Assembly (NCBI GenBank): GCA_032128415.1
Contig: JAQBGW010000165.1
Span: 6,937 to 70,936, forward strand
DNA: 64,000 bases
DNA from: Ga0077527 sp032128415
GTDB lineage: Bacteria; Pseudomonadota; Gammaproteobacteria; Burkholderiales; SG8-41
Direction of reading: 5' to 3'
The number at the start of each line of letters is the position of its first letter. Positions within the stretch are counted from its first letter, which is position 1. A program made the position numbers and the translations under genes. Shown here one piece after another: positions 1 to 7,855 of the stretch. The notes beneath the pieces are model-generated. The model saw only the letters and a program-made list of their open reading frames with translations, did no database searches and had not been told where the DNA came from.

Positions 1-509
1 ATTGTCCCCGCTCCGGATGATGCGTAATCCAGCGCATTCGGCTTCGACTTCGCAAGCGCAACGAATTGCTTGACCGTTTTAACCGGCAATGACGGATGAA
101 CGACCAGGGAAAATGGATACTGCGATGCCATCGAAATCGCAACCAGATCCTGACTGGGACTGTAGGTCAATTTACTGTAGACCGCCGGGCTGATCGCCAG
201 GGATGAGTTGCCGAACAATACCGTGTAACCATCTGCGGGAGCCTTGGCAACGATATCTGCAGCGATGTTGCCACTGGCACCAGCGCGGTTATCGACGACA
301 GCCCGCTGCCCCAGATCGGCGATAAATCTCTGCGCGATAATTCTGGCGATGGTGTCGCTGCCGCCGCCAGGCGGAAACGCCACGATCATGCGCACCGCAC
401 GAGTCGGAAAACTCTGCGCTGCGACATCACCCAGCGGGGCAAGTACCGCGCCGCCCGCCAGCACCAAGATAATCAAAAGGCGAATGTCGCAGATGTCGAA
501 TCTCGTCAT
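1..509 (-). CDS. Bug-family tripartite tricarboxylate transporter substrate-binding receptor, N-terminal part (cut by window edge)
   Basis: The start is the ATG at 509, directly preceded by a GGAGGAGA ribosome-binding site. The product begins with a signal peptide: a hydrophobic stretch at residues 10-28, then AAQ. The Bug fold start follows (FPTRAVRMIVAFPPGGGSDT), then the typical 'VVDNRAGASGNIAAD' and 'APADGYT' segments. Roughly 169 residues are visible and the C-terminus lies beyond base 1. Bug proteins are periplasmic receptors for carboxylates and often act with TctAB membrane subunits, which are not in this window. It is the last visible gene of the minus-strand run and the second Bug receptor in it. 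Its ligand cannot be read from sequence. Confidence 0.9.
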   Translation of the reverse strand, partial: MTRFDICDIRLLIILVLAGGAVLAPLGDVAAQSFPTRAVRMIVAFPPGGGSDTIARIIAQRFIADLGQRAVVDNRAGASGNIAADIVAKAPADGYTVLFGNSSLAISPAVYSKLTYSPSQDLVAISMASQYPFSLVVHPSLPVKTVKQFVALAKSKPNALDYASSGAGT

Positions 510-603
510 GATTCTCCTCCCCAGTTGTTTTCTAATTTGAAGACCAGTGTCTCGCGCATGCCGGAAAAAATCAATCGCCATCCGACCGATACCGGCGCCG
601 CAA

Positions 604-2319
604 TCAGGCAGGCGTCAACAGCGACTGGCCGGGCTTGACGCGGGTGAAATGCACCGGGCGATTTTCAATACCGAAGCGCCCGTCCCGCCAACTCACACAG
701 GTGTAATGCGAGTTTTCCAGATCATGGACATCTGGAAAATCGGCACGAAAATGCGCGCCGCGCGAATCTTCCCGTGCCATCGCTGCGAATCGAATCGATT
801 GCGAAACCAGCACCAGATTCTTCAAATTCATCCAGTCATGCCAGGTCAGATTGTAGGCCAGCGTCGAACCATCCACGCCGGTTGCATCAAGCCGTGCGTC
901 GAGTTCGTCGAGCAGTCCCGACGCACGATTAAGCGATGCCGCATCGCGCACGATTCCGACATCGTCCCACATGACCGCGTAGAGTTGCTCGCGGATTGAA
1001 TTGATGTCACCACCTTCGCGAGAGAGTGGTGCCCGGCAGCGCGCCACTGCGGCATCAATCGCCTCCTGATCGGGGGCACGGAACTCGCCGTTGGCCTTGA
1101 CCCAGCCGGGCATCACGTCACCGGCAATGCCGCCAAACACCGTGGAATTGGCGACACCATTACCGCCCAACCGGTTCGCACCATGCACACCACCGGAATC
1201 CTCTCCCGCGACAAACAGACCGGGCAGATCAGTCGAGCAATCGGTTTTGAAAGCAACGCCACCCATCATGTAGTGCGCGGTCGGCACCACATCGACCAGC
1301 CCGCCGACCAGGTCAAAACCGCAGTCGGCGCAACGCTCGACCATACCCTTGAACTCGCGGCGCACCATGACCGGATCGAGATGACGCATGGTGATGTAGA
1401 GGCCGCCGTGTTTATTGACGCGACCGGCGCGCATTTCCTCGTACATGCCGCGGCTGACGATGTCACGTGTCGCGCGTTCGTTACGCGGGTCGTAGTGGTG
1501 CATGAAACGCTCGCCCGCGCCGTTGAGCAACTGTCCGCCGACGCCACGCAGACCTTCCTCGATGATGGTGCCGGTGATACGCGTGTCAGATCCTGCGATC
1601 AATCCGGTGGGATGAAACTGCACCATTTCCATGTCGCGCAGCATGAGCCCACCGCGCAGCGCCATCGCCATGCCGTCGCAGCTCTTGTCGCCGGAGGGCG
1701 TGTGGTACTTGTACATGGTCGGCCCGCCACCGGTCGCGAGCAACACGGCCTGCGCCTGTACGAACACGAATTCGCCGTTGCGCATATCGATCATCACCAC
1801 GCCGGAAATCGCATCGCCGGATTTACTTTTGATGAATTCAACGGCGCGGTGCTCTTCGAGCCGGTGGATGCCACGCGCCCAAACCTGTTCGGCAAGGCGG
1901 TTGATGATCTCGATGCCGGTCAGGTCACCCTTGTGCACGGTGCGATCGAAAGTCTGTCCGGCGAAAGCTTTCTGATGAATGGTGCCGTCTGGATTGCGAT
2001 CGAAAAAACAGCCCAGCTCGTTCTCGAGTTCGTGGATGCGCTCGACCGCGGTTTCGACCAGCATCCAGGCGAGATCCTGATCGGGCAGCCACTTGCCACC
2101 CTCGATGGTGTCCATGAAATGGCGTTCTACAGAATCGCCCGCAGCCAACGCCACGTTATAACCGCCCTGCACCATGCGCGTGCAGCCGGTTTTTCCGAAC
2201 AGTCCCTTAACCGCCACGGTGATCGACAATTCGGGATTGTGCTGATGCGCGTGTAACGCGGCGAACAGCCCGGCGCCGCCGGATCCGAGGATCAGGATGT
2301 CGGTCTTGATGGTGTTCAT
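604..2319 (-). CDS. succinate dehydrogenase/fumarate reductase-like flavoprotein subunit lacking the covalent-FAD histidine
   Basis: The 571-residue product has a dinucleotide-binding GSGGAG at 12-17. The succinate/fumarate active-site set is present: HPTGL with His236, EEGLRG around 254-258, Arg285, TAHYMMGG with His349, and HGANRLGG with Arg383. In E. coli FrdA a His (RSHT) carries covalent FAD. Here the aligned segment reads TGCT, so Cys46 replaces it and FAD is probably bound non-covalently. The catalytic residues imply oxidation or reduction of a succinate- or fumarate-like dicarboxylate at a C-C bond. Its Fe-S and anchor partners (6391-7845) are in the same run but about 4 kb upstream. 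It follows the fumarase beta gene by 6 bp. The substrate may not be plain succinate. Confidence 0.88.
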   Translation of the reverse strand: MNTIKTDILILGSGGAGLFAALHAHQHNPELSITVAVKGLFGKTGCTRMVQGGYNVALAAGDSVERHFMDTIEGGKWLPDQDLAWMLVETAVERIHELENELGCFFDRNPDGTIHQKAFAGQTFDRTVHKGDLTGIEIINRLAEQVWARGIHRLEEHRAVEFIKSKSGDAISGVVMIDMRNGEFVFVQAQAVLLATGGGPTMYKYHTPSGDKSCDGMAMALRGGLMLRDMEMVQFHPTGLIAGSDTRITGTIIEEGLRGVGGQLLNGAGERFMHHYDPRNERATRDIVSRGMYEEMRAGRVNKHGGLYITMRHLDPVMVRREFKGMVERCADCGFDLVGGLVDVVPTAHYMMGGVAFKTDCSTDLPGLFVAGEDSGGVHGANRLGGNGVANSTVFGGIAGDVMPGWVKANGEFRAPDQEAIDAAVARCRAPLSREGGDINSIREQLYAVMWDDVGIVRDAASLNRASGLLDELDARLDATGVDGSTLAYNLTWHDWMNLKNLVLVSQSIRFAAMAREDSRGAHFRADFPDVHDLENSHYTCVSWRDGRFGIENRPVHFTRVKPGQSLLTPA

Positions 2320-2325
2320 GAACGC

Positions 2326-2937
2326 TTAATTTTTGACGCCTAGAGCCGCCAGTACGCCCGCCCGCTTGTCCTTCGCCGCCGCATTGACCACCGTATAAAG
2401 ACTGCCGCCGTGCGCATCCATCGCCACCAGCAACGGGCCGAAGCCCTTGATGCGGAACTTCCACAACGACTCGGGATTGAGGTCGTCGAGATCAACTTCT
2501 TCGATCTGCTCAATCCAGGTGGTCTCCAGCGCCGCGGTCCCGCCGATGATCGCGAGATAAACCCCGCCCAGTTCACTGAAGGCTTTCGCCGAGGCAGCGA
2601 ACAATCCGCCCTTGCCGATGACTATGCGTACGCCGTACTGCTCCATCAACGGCCGCGTGAAACGCTCCATGCGCGAGCTGGTCGTGGTGCCGACGCAAAT
2701 CGGCGCGTAGCCCGACGGATGCTGCTGTGTCTCTCCCACCCATTTGACGTTGGGTGCGGTGTGTATGACAGCGTGGCCTTTCATATCGAAACGCGTCTTG
2801 CGGCCATGATCAAACATATGGATTTGCGTGGCATCGCGGATCCCGTAAAGCGTGTTGTGCAGCGTGACAGTGTCATTGATGCGCAGCTTGCGCACCTGCT
2901 CTTCGGTCACCGGCATCTGCAATTCATAATGGGCCAT
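2326..2937 (-). CDS. class I fumarase / L-tartrate dehydratase family, beta subunit
   Basis: The 203-residue product matches the C-terminal (Fumerase_C) part of class I fumarases. It has 'VTLHNTLYGIRDATQ' near residue 24, then 'GTTTSSRMERFTRPLM' and 'IGKGGL'. Two-subunit members of the family use an Fe-S cluster held by the alpha subunit to add or remove water across a dicarboxylate double bond (fumarate/malate or oxaloacetate/tartrate). It lies 15 bp after the alpha subunit and 6 bp before the flavoprotein, so it is certainly co-transcribed with them. Fumarase and tartrate dehydratase cannot be told apart from the sequence alone. Confidence 0.87.
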   Translation of the reverse strand: MAHYELQMPVTEEQVRKLRINDTVTLHNTLYGIRDATQIHMFDHGRKTRFDMKGHAVIHTAPNVKWVGETQQHPSGYAPICVGTTTSSRMERFTRPLMEQYGVRIVIGKGGLFAASAKAFSELGGVYLAIIGGTAALETTWIEQIEEVDLDDLNPESLWKFRIKGFGPLLVAMDAHGGSLYTVVNAAAKDKRAGVLAALGVKN

Positions 2938-2952
2938 CTCTGTATCCGCCGC

Positions 2953-3828
2953 TCAGTAGCCGTAGCTCAGGCCGGCGGGCGTGAACGTAGCCCGCGAGCG
3001 CCGCGCCGAGTGGCACTGCATGTTGACGGCGACTGGATTCATGGTGATGTGGGTCGCCGCGGTTTCGACGTGCACCGCAAATGCGGTCGAGTCGCCACCC
3101 AGTCCCTGCGCGCCGACGCCGAGTTGATTGACGACCTTGCTCAGTTCCGCTTCGAGTTTCGCGCCTTCGGGGTCCTCGCAGACACTGCCGAGCGGCCGCG
3201 TCGCCGCTACTTTCGACAAATGCACGCACAAATCTGCAGTGCCGCCGACACCGACGCCGACGATCACCGGGGGGCAGCTCTTGCCGCCGGCCTCCAGCAC
3301 GCAATCGATGACAAAGGTCTTGATGGCAGCAATGCCCTCTGCAGGAATCGCCATTTTCAGCCAGGAGTTGTTCTCCGAGCCGGAACCTTTCGGAATCATT
3401 TCAATGGCCAGCGTGTCGGCCTCGGGCACGAAGTCGATGTTGATCACGGGGACCTGCCGGCCGCAGGAAGTGTGTTCGTTCTTGCGGGTGGTCGGATGCA
3501 CCACCGACGAGCGCAGCGGGTACTCTTTGGTTGCCCGCTCGCAACCCTTGATGATGGCCTGCTTCAGTGCATAACCATCCATGACGACGTTATTGCCGAT
3601 AGTGACGTTGTATATCGGGATGCCGGTATCCTGACACAGCAGGTTGCTGGTGTCTTCGGCCACGGTAATGTTGCGGATCATGGTGCCGAGAATGGCTTTG
3701 CCCGTAGCGTTGGTTTCGCCTTTATCCAGCCGCTGGAAGCCCTGCTTGATGTCGGGCGGCAGCATTTTCAGCGCACGGATGTAGAGTTCCTTGCACGCCT
3801 CTTCAATCTGTAGTGGATCGACCTTCAC
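2953..3828 (-). CDS. class I fumarase / L-tartrate dehydratase family, alpha subunit (GTG start)
   Basis: The 291-residue product has the Fumerase-domain landmarks of an Fe-S hydro-lyase: 'LLCQDTGIPIYNV' near 63-75, 'SCPPVIVGVGVGGTADLC' in the middle, and 'QCHSARR' near the C-terminus. The three Cys residues in these motifs are the expected 4Fe-4S ligands. The start is GTG at 3828, preceded by AAGGTAAT. No in-frame ATG lies close upstream. The length fits FumA-alpha or TtdA. It pairs with the beta subunit 15 bp downstream. In this locus the likely role is hydration of an unsaturated dicarboxylate made by the neighbouring SDH-like complex. Confidence 0.87.
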   Translation of the reverse strand: MKVDPLQIEEACKELYIRALKMLPPDIKQGFQRLDKGETNATGKAILGTMIRNITVAEDTSNLLCQDTGIPIYNVTIGNNVVMDGYALKQAIIKGCERATKEYPLRSSVVHPTTRKNEHTSCGRQVPVINIDFVPEADTLAIEMIPKGSGSENNSWLKMAIPAEGIAAIKTFVIDCVLEAGGKSCPPVIVGVGVGGTADLCVHLSKVAATRPLGSVCEDPEGAKLEAELSKVVNQLGVGAQGLGGDSTAFAVHVETAATHITMNPVAVNMQCHSARRSRATFTPAGLSYGY

Positions 3829-3907
3829 TGCATTACCTTTTTTTTGCGTGAAAAATCCGGGATATCGCAGAGACGTTGCGCCTCTGCGACGGCACCGGGA
3901 TTTATCG

Positions 3908-4870
3908 TTACCTCACCTGCAGCTTGCGTGCCACGATAATCTTCGCCCAGCGCCCGCTTTCTTCCTTGATCGCCTTGGCGAATTCCGCTGAATCGTTGCC
4001 GACCGGGACCATGCCCAGGTCGTTAAAACGCTTGATGATTGCCGAATCGCCCAACGCGGCAACCGTGTCTTTGTGGATTTTGGCGATCACTGCCTTCGGC
4101 GTTCCAGCAGGCACCATGAAACCAAACCAACCGAGATTCTCGAAACCGGGCAGCGTTTCCGCAACCGCCGGCACATCGGGCAACTGCTTCGAGCGGTCCT
4201 TGCTCGTCACCGCCAATGCGCGCAATCTTCCGGATCTGACGAAATTGATCGCCGCTGCAAGATTGGGTGTCACGAACTGGATTTGTCCGCCCAGAAGATC
4301 GCCGATAGCCGGCGCCTCACCCTTGTAGGGGATGTGCACCACGTCGATGCCCGCGGTGTATATGAAATTCTCACCAGCGAGATGGGTTTGTGTGCCGATG
4401 CCAGCCGAGCCGAAGGTCACGCCTTTTGACTTTGACTTGGCCATGTCAATCAGATCTTTGACGGTCTTTGCCGAAAAACTCGGATTCACGACGATCGCCT
4501 GTGGTCCGCTGGCGACGTTGGTCACCGCAACAAGATCCTTCTCAGCGTTGTATGGCAGCTTCCGGTATATGTGCTGGTTGGCGGTGACGATGGAACCCGA
4601 AGTCATGAACAGGGTGTAACCGTCGGCCGGAGCTTTGGCCGAGAGATCAGCGCCGATGTTGCCGCCGGCACCTGCACGGTTATCAACCACTATGGTCTGC
4701 CCCCAGATCTGCGTCAGCTTCTGCGACACGACGCGCGTGACAATGTCGGTCGCTCCGCCTGCCGAAAACGGCACGATGACGCGAACCGGCTTGGCTGGAT
4801 AGCTCTGGGCCGCTGCTGAAATAGATACACATAACGCTCCCGCCATCAAAATCAGTGCCGCTTGACGCAT
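3908..4870 (-). CDS. Bug-family tripartite tricarboxylate transporter substrate-binding receptor
   Basis: The ATG at 4870 was chosen because an AGGAG box sits just upstream and the next residues form a clean signal peptide (MRQAALILMAGALCVSISAAAQ). A longer in-frame ORF reaches 4960 but would put 30 charged residues before it. The mature protein starts 'YPAKPVRVIVPFSAGGATD', with 'VVDNRAGAGGNIGAD' and 'APADGYTLF' following, which is the Bug signature. The length of 320 residues is normal. It lies between the sulfatase and fumarase genes, so it probably delivers the substrate of this pathway. Bug ligands are usually carboxylates. Confidence 0.9.
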   Translation of the reverse strand: MRQAALILMAGALCVSISAAAQSYPAKPVRVIVPFSAGGATDIVTRVVSQKLTQIWGQTIVVDNRAGAGGNIGADLSAKAPADGYTLFMTSGSIVTANQHIYRKLPYNAEKDLVAVTNVASGPQAIVVNPSFSAKTVKDLIDMAKSKSKGVTFGSAGIGTQTHLAGENFIYTAGIDVVHIPYKGEAPAIGDLLGGQIQFVTPNLAAAINFVRSGRLRALAVTSKDRSKQLPDVPAVAETLPGFENLGWFGFMVPAGTPKAVIAKIHKDTVAALGDSAIIKRFNDLGMVPVGNDSAEFAKAIKEESGRWAKIIVARKLQVR

Positions 4871-4959
4871 GTTTTTTCTCCTGGGTTTAGTCATTGCATG
4901 CAAATTGTTAACTGATTCAAGATACTCCTTGCCTGTGGCGCTAGCAAGATTCCGGTGCA

Positions 4960-6381
4960 CTACAGCCCGAGTGCATCGGCTGTAAGTTTGCGCAGTTCTT
5001 TATTCATTTTTTCCCGCAGGGTCCGGTATGCCGGGCGCCGCGCGACATTGACGAGTTCATAGGGATCCTTGTCGAGGTCATACAGCTCATCCAGTTCGCC
5101 GTTGCGCGCACGATTGACCCAGTGGATGTACTTGTAGCGGTCGGTGCGCACCGCCTTGTAAGTCATGTTGACCAGCCAGGGATAAGCGTTCTCGGCCCAG
5201 TATTCGATGAATATGGATTTACGCCATCCGGCGCGTTTACCCTTGATCAACGGCAGCACCGATCGGCCTTGAATATGCACGCCGGGCTTGCCGCCGGCGA
5301 TTTCGATCAGCGTCGGCGCGAGATCCTGCAGAATCACCAGATCACGGATACGCGATCCCGGCTTGATGGATTTCGGCCAACGGATGGTCAATGGCGAACG
5401 AATGCCTTCTTCGTAGGCAAAGCGCCGCTCCGGCCCGATGCCGTGTTCGCCGAAAAAATAACCATTGTCGCCGAGGAACAGAATCACCGTATTGTCGAGT
5501 TCACCCGTCTCCTCCAGCGTCTTGAGAATCATGCCGACACCTTCATCCACCGCAGCCATCATCGCCGCGCGCAGACGGATTTCTTCCTGCTTGCCGGAAT
5601 GGATGGCGTCGTGCATGACTCTGGATGCCTCGTTCTTGCGCAACTCGACAGCTTCGGCCCACACCGGCTTGTGCTTGAGAAACTCTTTCGGTTGCTGCAT
5701 GTTGGGTTTTTTCGGGAACACACAGCCCCGGTAGAGATTTTCATGGCGTTTCGCCGGGCGATAACCATCCATTTTGAACGAGCCGTCAGCTGCCTGCTCG
5801 GCATCGGGATGCACCGCCTTGTGCGCAAACCACAGCGACCACGGCTTGTCGTGTTTGCGTCGGTCTTTGCTACTGAGCCAGTCCACCGCCATGGTGTTCA
5901 TGATGTCGGTAACGTAGCCCTGATGCTGCACGTACCGGCCGTTTTCATTGAGCTTCGGGTTATAAAGATTGCCGTGACCGTCGTAAGCCACCCAGAAATC
6001 GTATCCGGGCCGTGGCTTGCCGTCGTTGCCCATGTGCCATTTGCCGATGTGTGCAGTCTCGTAACCGAGCTTCTGCAATTCGAGGTGGTAATTCGGCAGC
6101 CGATGACTCGCCAGATCACGGGCGACGTTGTCGATGATGCCGTGGCGACTGGCGTACTGGCCAGAAAGTATCGAAGCGCGATTGGGCGAGCAGATCGGCG
6201 TGGTATGAAACGCGCGCTCAAACAGCACGCCTTCGTGCGCGATACGGTCGATATGCGGCGTCTTCATGTACGGATGGCCACCGGCACCGAACTCGTCGAA
6301 GCGCAGATCATCCACCAGGATCAGCAGCAGGTTCGGTTGCTTGCGTTTACTTGTTTTCACGAGCGCCCTCTTTATCGTCAT
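4960..6381 (-). CDS. sulfatase, Cys-type (formylglycine), probably cytoplasmic
   Basis: The 473-residue product starts 'NLLLILVDDLRFD', with the metal-binding Asp24-Asp25. It carries the sulfatase signature C64-S-P-N-R68, where the Cys is converted to formylglycine in active members, and a second metal site in 'LGDNGYFFGEHG'. This is the alkaline phosphatase/sulfatase superfamily and covers sulfate esters and related substrates. The N-terminus is charged and has no signal peptide or lipobox, so it should act in the cytoplasm. No formylglycine-generating enzyme is encoded in the window. It lies 9 bp after the membrane-anchor gene. Its place beside a SuyAB-like pair hints at an organosulfur substrate, but phosphonate or phosphate esters cannot be excluded. 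Confidence 0.88.
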   Translation of the reverse strand: MTIKRALVKTSKRKQPNLLLILVDDLRFDEFGAGGHPYMKTPHIDRIAHEGVLFERAFHTTPICSPNRASILSGQYASRHGIIDNVARDLASHRLPNYHLELQKLGYETAHIGKWHMGNDGKPRPGYDFWVAYDGHGNLYNPKLNENGRYVQHQGYVTDIMNTMAVDWLSSKDRRKHDKPWSLWFAHKAVHPDAEQAADGSFKMDGYRPAKRHENLYRGCVFPKKPNMQQPKEFLKHKPVWAEAVELRKNEASRVMHDAIHSGKQEEIRLRAAMMAAVDEGVGMILKTLEETGELDNTVILFLGDNGYFFGEHGIGPERRFAYEEGIRSPLTIRWPKSIKPGSRIRDLVILQDLAPTLIEIAGGKPGVHIQGRSVLPLIKGKRAGWRKSIFIEYWAENAYPWLVNMTYKAVRTDRYKYIHWVNRARNGELDELYDLDKDPYELVNVARRPAYRTLREKMNKELRKLTADALGL

Positions 6382-6390
6382 GGTTACGCA

Positions 6391-6738
6391 TCACACCAGG
6401 TTGAGCAAAAACGACAACCCGGCAACCAGCGACACGCCTGCGGCTGCCGCGAGCAGTGTTTTCTGCCACTCACGCCATTCCAGAAATTCCAGCGCCAGCA
6501 CACGCAAGCCACCCGCCATGTGCGCGGCGAGCAGCAGCACCAATCCTGTTTCCGCGAATTTCACCAACGGCTGTTCGGTCCAGCGCAGGAAACCATCGAG
6601 CTTTGCTGCGCCGTGCAGGGCCTGGCCCAGCGCCCAGAAATGCAGCGGCAGGAACAGGGCGAGCAGCAGTCCGGACGCGCGATACACAATGAATGCCCAA
6701 TACGCCGGGTGGTTGCGTGCGCGAATATCGTTTTTCAT
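6391..6738 (-). CDS. small membrane-anchor subunit (SdhD/FrdD-like) of the SDH-type complex
   Basis: The ATG at 6738 overlaps the stop of the preceding anchor gene as ATGA and has a GGAGG box 7 bp upstream. An ORF running back to 6783 would give a 15-residue Arg-rich extension and is unlikely. The 115-residue product has three hydrophobic segments (about 13-35, 56-77 and 92-113). It contains 'YRASGLLLALFLPLHF' and 'LLAAHMAGGLRVL'. The membrane His residues in these motifs are candidate b-haem ligands. The HxxGGLR pattern is typical of succinate dehydrogenase anchors. It would seat the Fe-S and flavoprotein subunits on the inner membrane. Confidence 0.75.
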   Translation of the reverse strand: MKNDIRARNHPAYWAFIVYRASGLLLALFLPLHFWALGQALHGAAKLDGFLRWTEQPLVKFAETGLVLLLAAHMAGGLRVLALEFLEWREWQKTLLAAAAGVSLVAGLSFLLNLV

Positions 6739-7085
6739 GCGGCGCCTCCGCCGAACACTGCAATCACTGCGCGCATGCCCCACAGCAGCAGCAACAGTGC
6801 CACTGCGCCGGCCAACAAATCAAGTCCGCGACTGCGCCAGTTGCAGGTCTCGGCGAGTATGGTGCGCAGGCCGATCGGCGCGTGTACGGCGACGGCGACG
6901 ACAAACAGCGTATAAAAAATCAGCCAGCCGTTATTGCCCTGCGTGCGGCCGAGTATCTCGGCGGCGCTGAGCCCGCTACGCACCGCATAGATCATGGTCA
7001 CGAGGTGTACGGCCACACACAGCGCGAGTACTGCCGCACTCGCGCGTTGTGCGCCCCACAGCAGAACCTCGCTGCGGCGATTCAT
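6735..7085 (-). CDS. small membrane-anchor subunit (SdhC/FrdC-like) of the SDH-type complex
   Basis: The 116-residue product has three membrane segments (about 14-34, 53-74 and 88-110). His residues lie in 'CVAVHLVTM' and 'VAVHAPIGLRTIL', and the latter is the conserved H-x3-GLR pattern of SdhC-type anchors. It lies 46 bp downstream of the iron-sulfur gene and overlaps the next anchor by 4 bp. With two His-bearing anchors the complex could hold one or two b haems and exchange electrons with quinone. The sequence does not show whether it works as dehydrogenase or reductase. Confidence 0.75.
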   Translation of the reverse strand: MNRRSEVLLWGAQRASAAVLALCVAVHLVTMIYAVRSGLSAAEILGRTQGNNGWLIFYTLFVVAVAVHAPIGLRTILAETCNWRSRGLDLLAGAVALLLLLWGMRAVIAVFGGGAA

Positions 7086-7131
7086 GGCACACCTGCCGAA
7101 CTTAGATATAACCTGTTGATTTTATTCATTT

Positions 7132-7845
7132 TTATATTTCTCCTGCCAGCGTTGCAGCCAGCACTGCACGCTTCAGCCCGGCGATACCGGCGGTCGGCGA
7201 CAATCCTTTGGGGCAACGTTCGGTGCAACTGATATGGGTATGACAGGCATGACAACCGGCGTCGCCCGCTACCGCCGCCAGTCGTTCGGTGCGCGCGGTA
7301 TCGCGCACGTCATTGATCAGCGTCCACGCACGGTTGAGCGCTGCGGGACCGAGATAATCCTTGTTCCAGGTAACCACGTCGCAGGCGCTGTAACAAACAC
7401 CGCAACCGATGCACTCGATGCCGGCATCGACGCGCTTGCGCTGCTTCGACTCGGGCGAGACTTTGGCAAAAGCGTCTTTACGTGTAGTGCTGCCTTTAAA
7501 ACTGCCGCGGGCACGCGCCCATTTGTCGAAAAATTCGCGCATGTCAGTGACCAGATCCTTGATCACCGGCAGATTGCGCAGCGGCGCGATTTCCACTTTG
7601 CCGTCTTTGGCGACTTTCGACACATGCGTGCGGCAGGTCCAGCGCGATACGCCGTTAACCGTCATTGCACACGACCCGCAAACACCCACGCGGCAGGCAA
7701 AACGGTAGGCGAGTGTTGAATCGCACTTGCGCTGCACGTAGGTCACCACGTCGAGCACAGTCTGGCTTTCCTGCCGCGGCACCTCAAAATCCTGGAAGCC
7801 ACCCTCCTCAGTGCCGCGCCAGATTCTGACTTGCAGGGTATCCAT
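7132..7845 (-). CDS. succinate dehydrogenase/fumarate reductase-like iron-sulfur subunit
   Basis: The 237-residue product has an N-terminal plant-type [2Fe-2S] domain with Cys51, 56, 59 and 71 (CRVGVCGSC ... C). A bacterial ferredoxin domain follows with CIGCGVCYSAC (Cys145-155) and 'CHTHISCTERCPKGLSP' (Cys201, 207, 211). That is the [4Fe-4S] and [3Fe-4S] arrangement of SdhB/FrdB. In the first of these motifs the usual Pro after the last Cys is Asp156. It should pass electrons between the flavoprotein (604-2319) and the two anchors encoded just downstream. It starts 10 bp after the ThDP enzyme gene. Confidence 0.9.
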   Translation of the reverse strand: MDTLQVRIWRGTEEGGFQDFEVPRQESQTVLDVVTYVQRKCDSTLAYRFACRVGVCGSCAMTVNGVSRWTCRTHVSKVAKDGKVEIAPLRNLPVIKDLVTDMREFFDKWARARGSFKGSTTRKDAFAKVSPESKQRKRVDAGIECIGCGVCYSACDVVTWNKDYLGPAALNRAWTLINDVRDTARTERLAAVAGDAGCHACHTHISCTERCPKGLSPTAGIAGLKRAVLAATLAGEI

Positions 7846-7855
7846 GGGCTGCCTT

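Noticed and set aside
5122..6915. Long plus-strand ORF of 597 codons opposite the sulfatase and anchor genes
   Set aside because: It has no recognisable domain, an odd His/Arg/Gln-rich composition, and lies antisense to genes with clear motifs.
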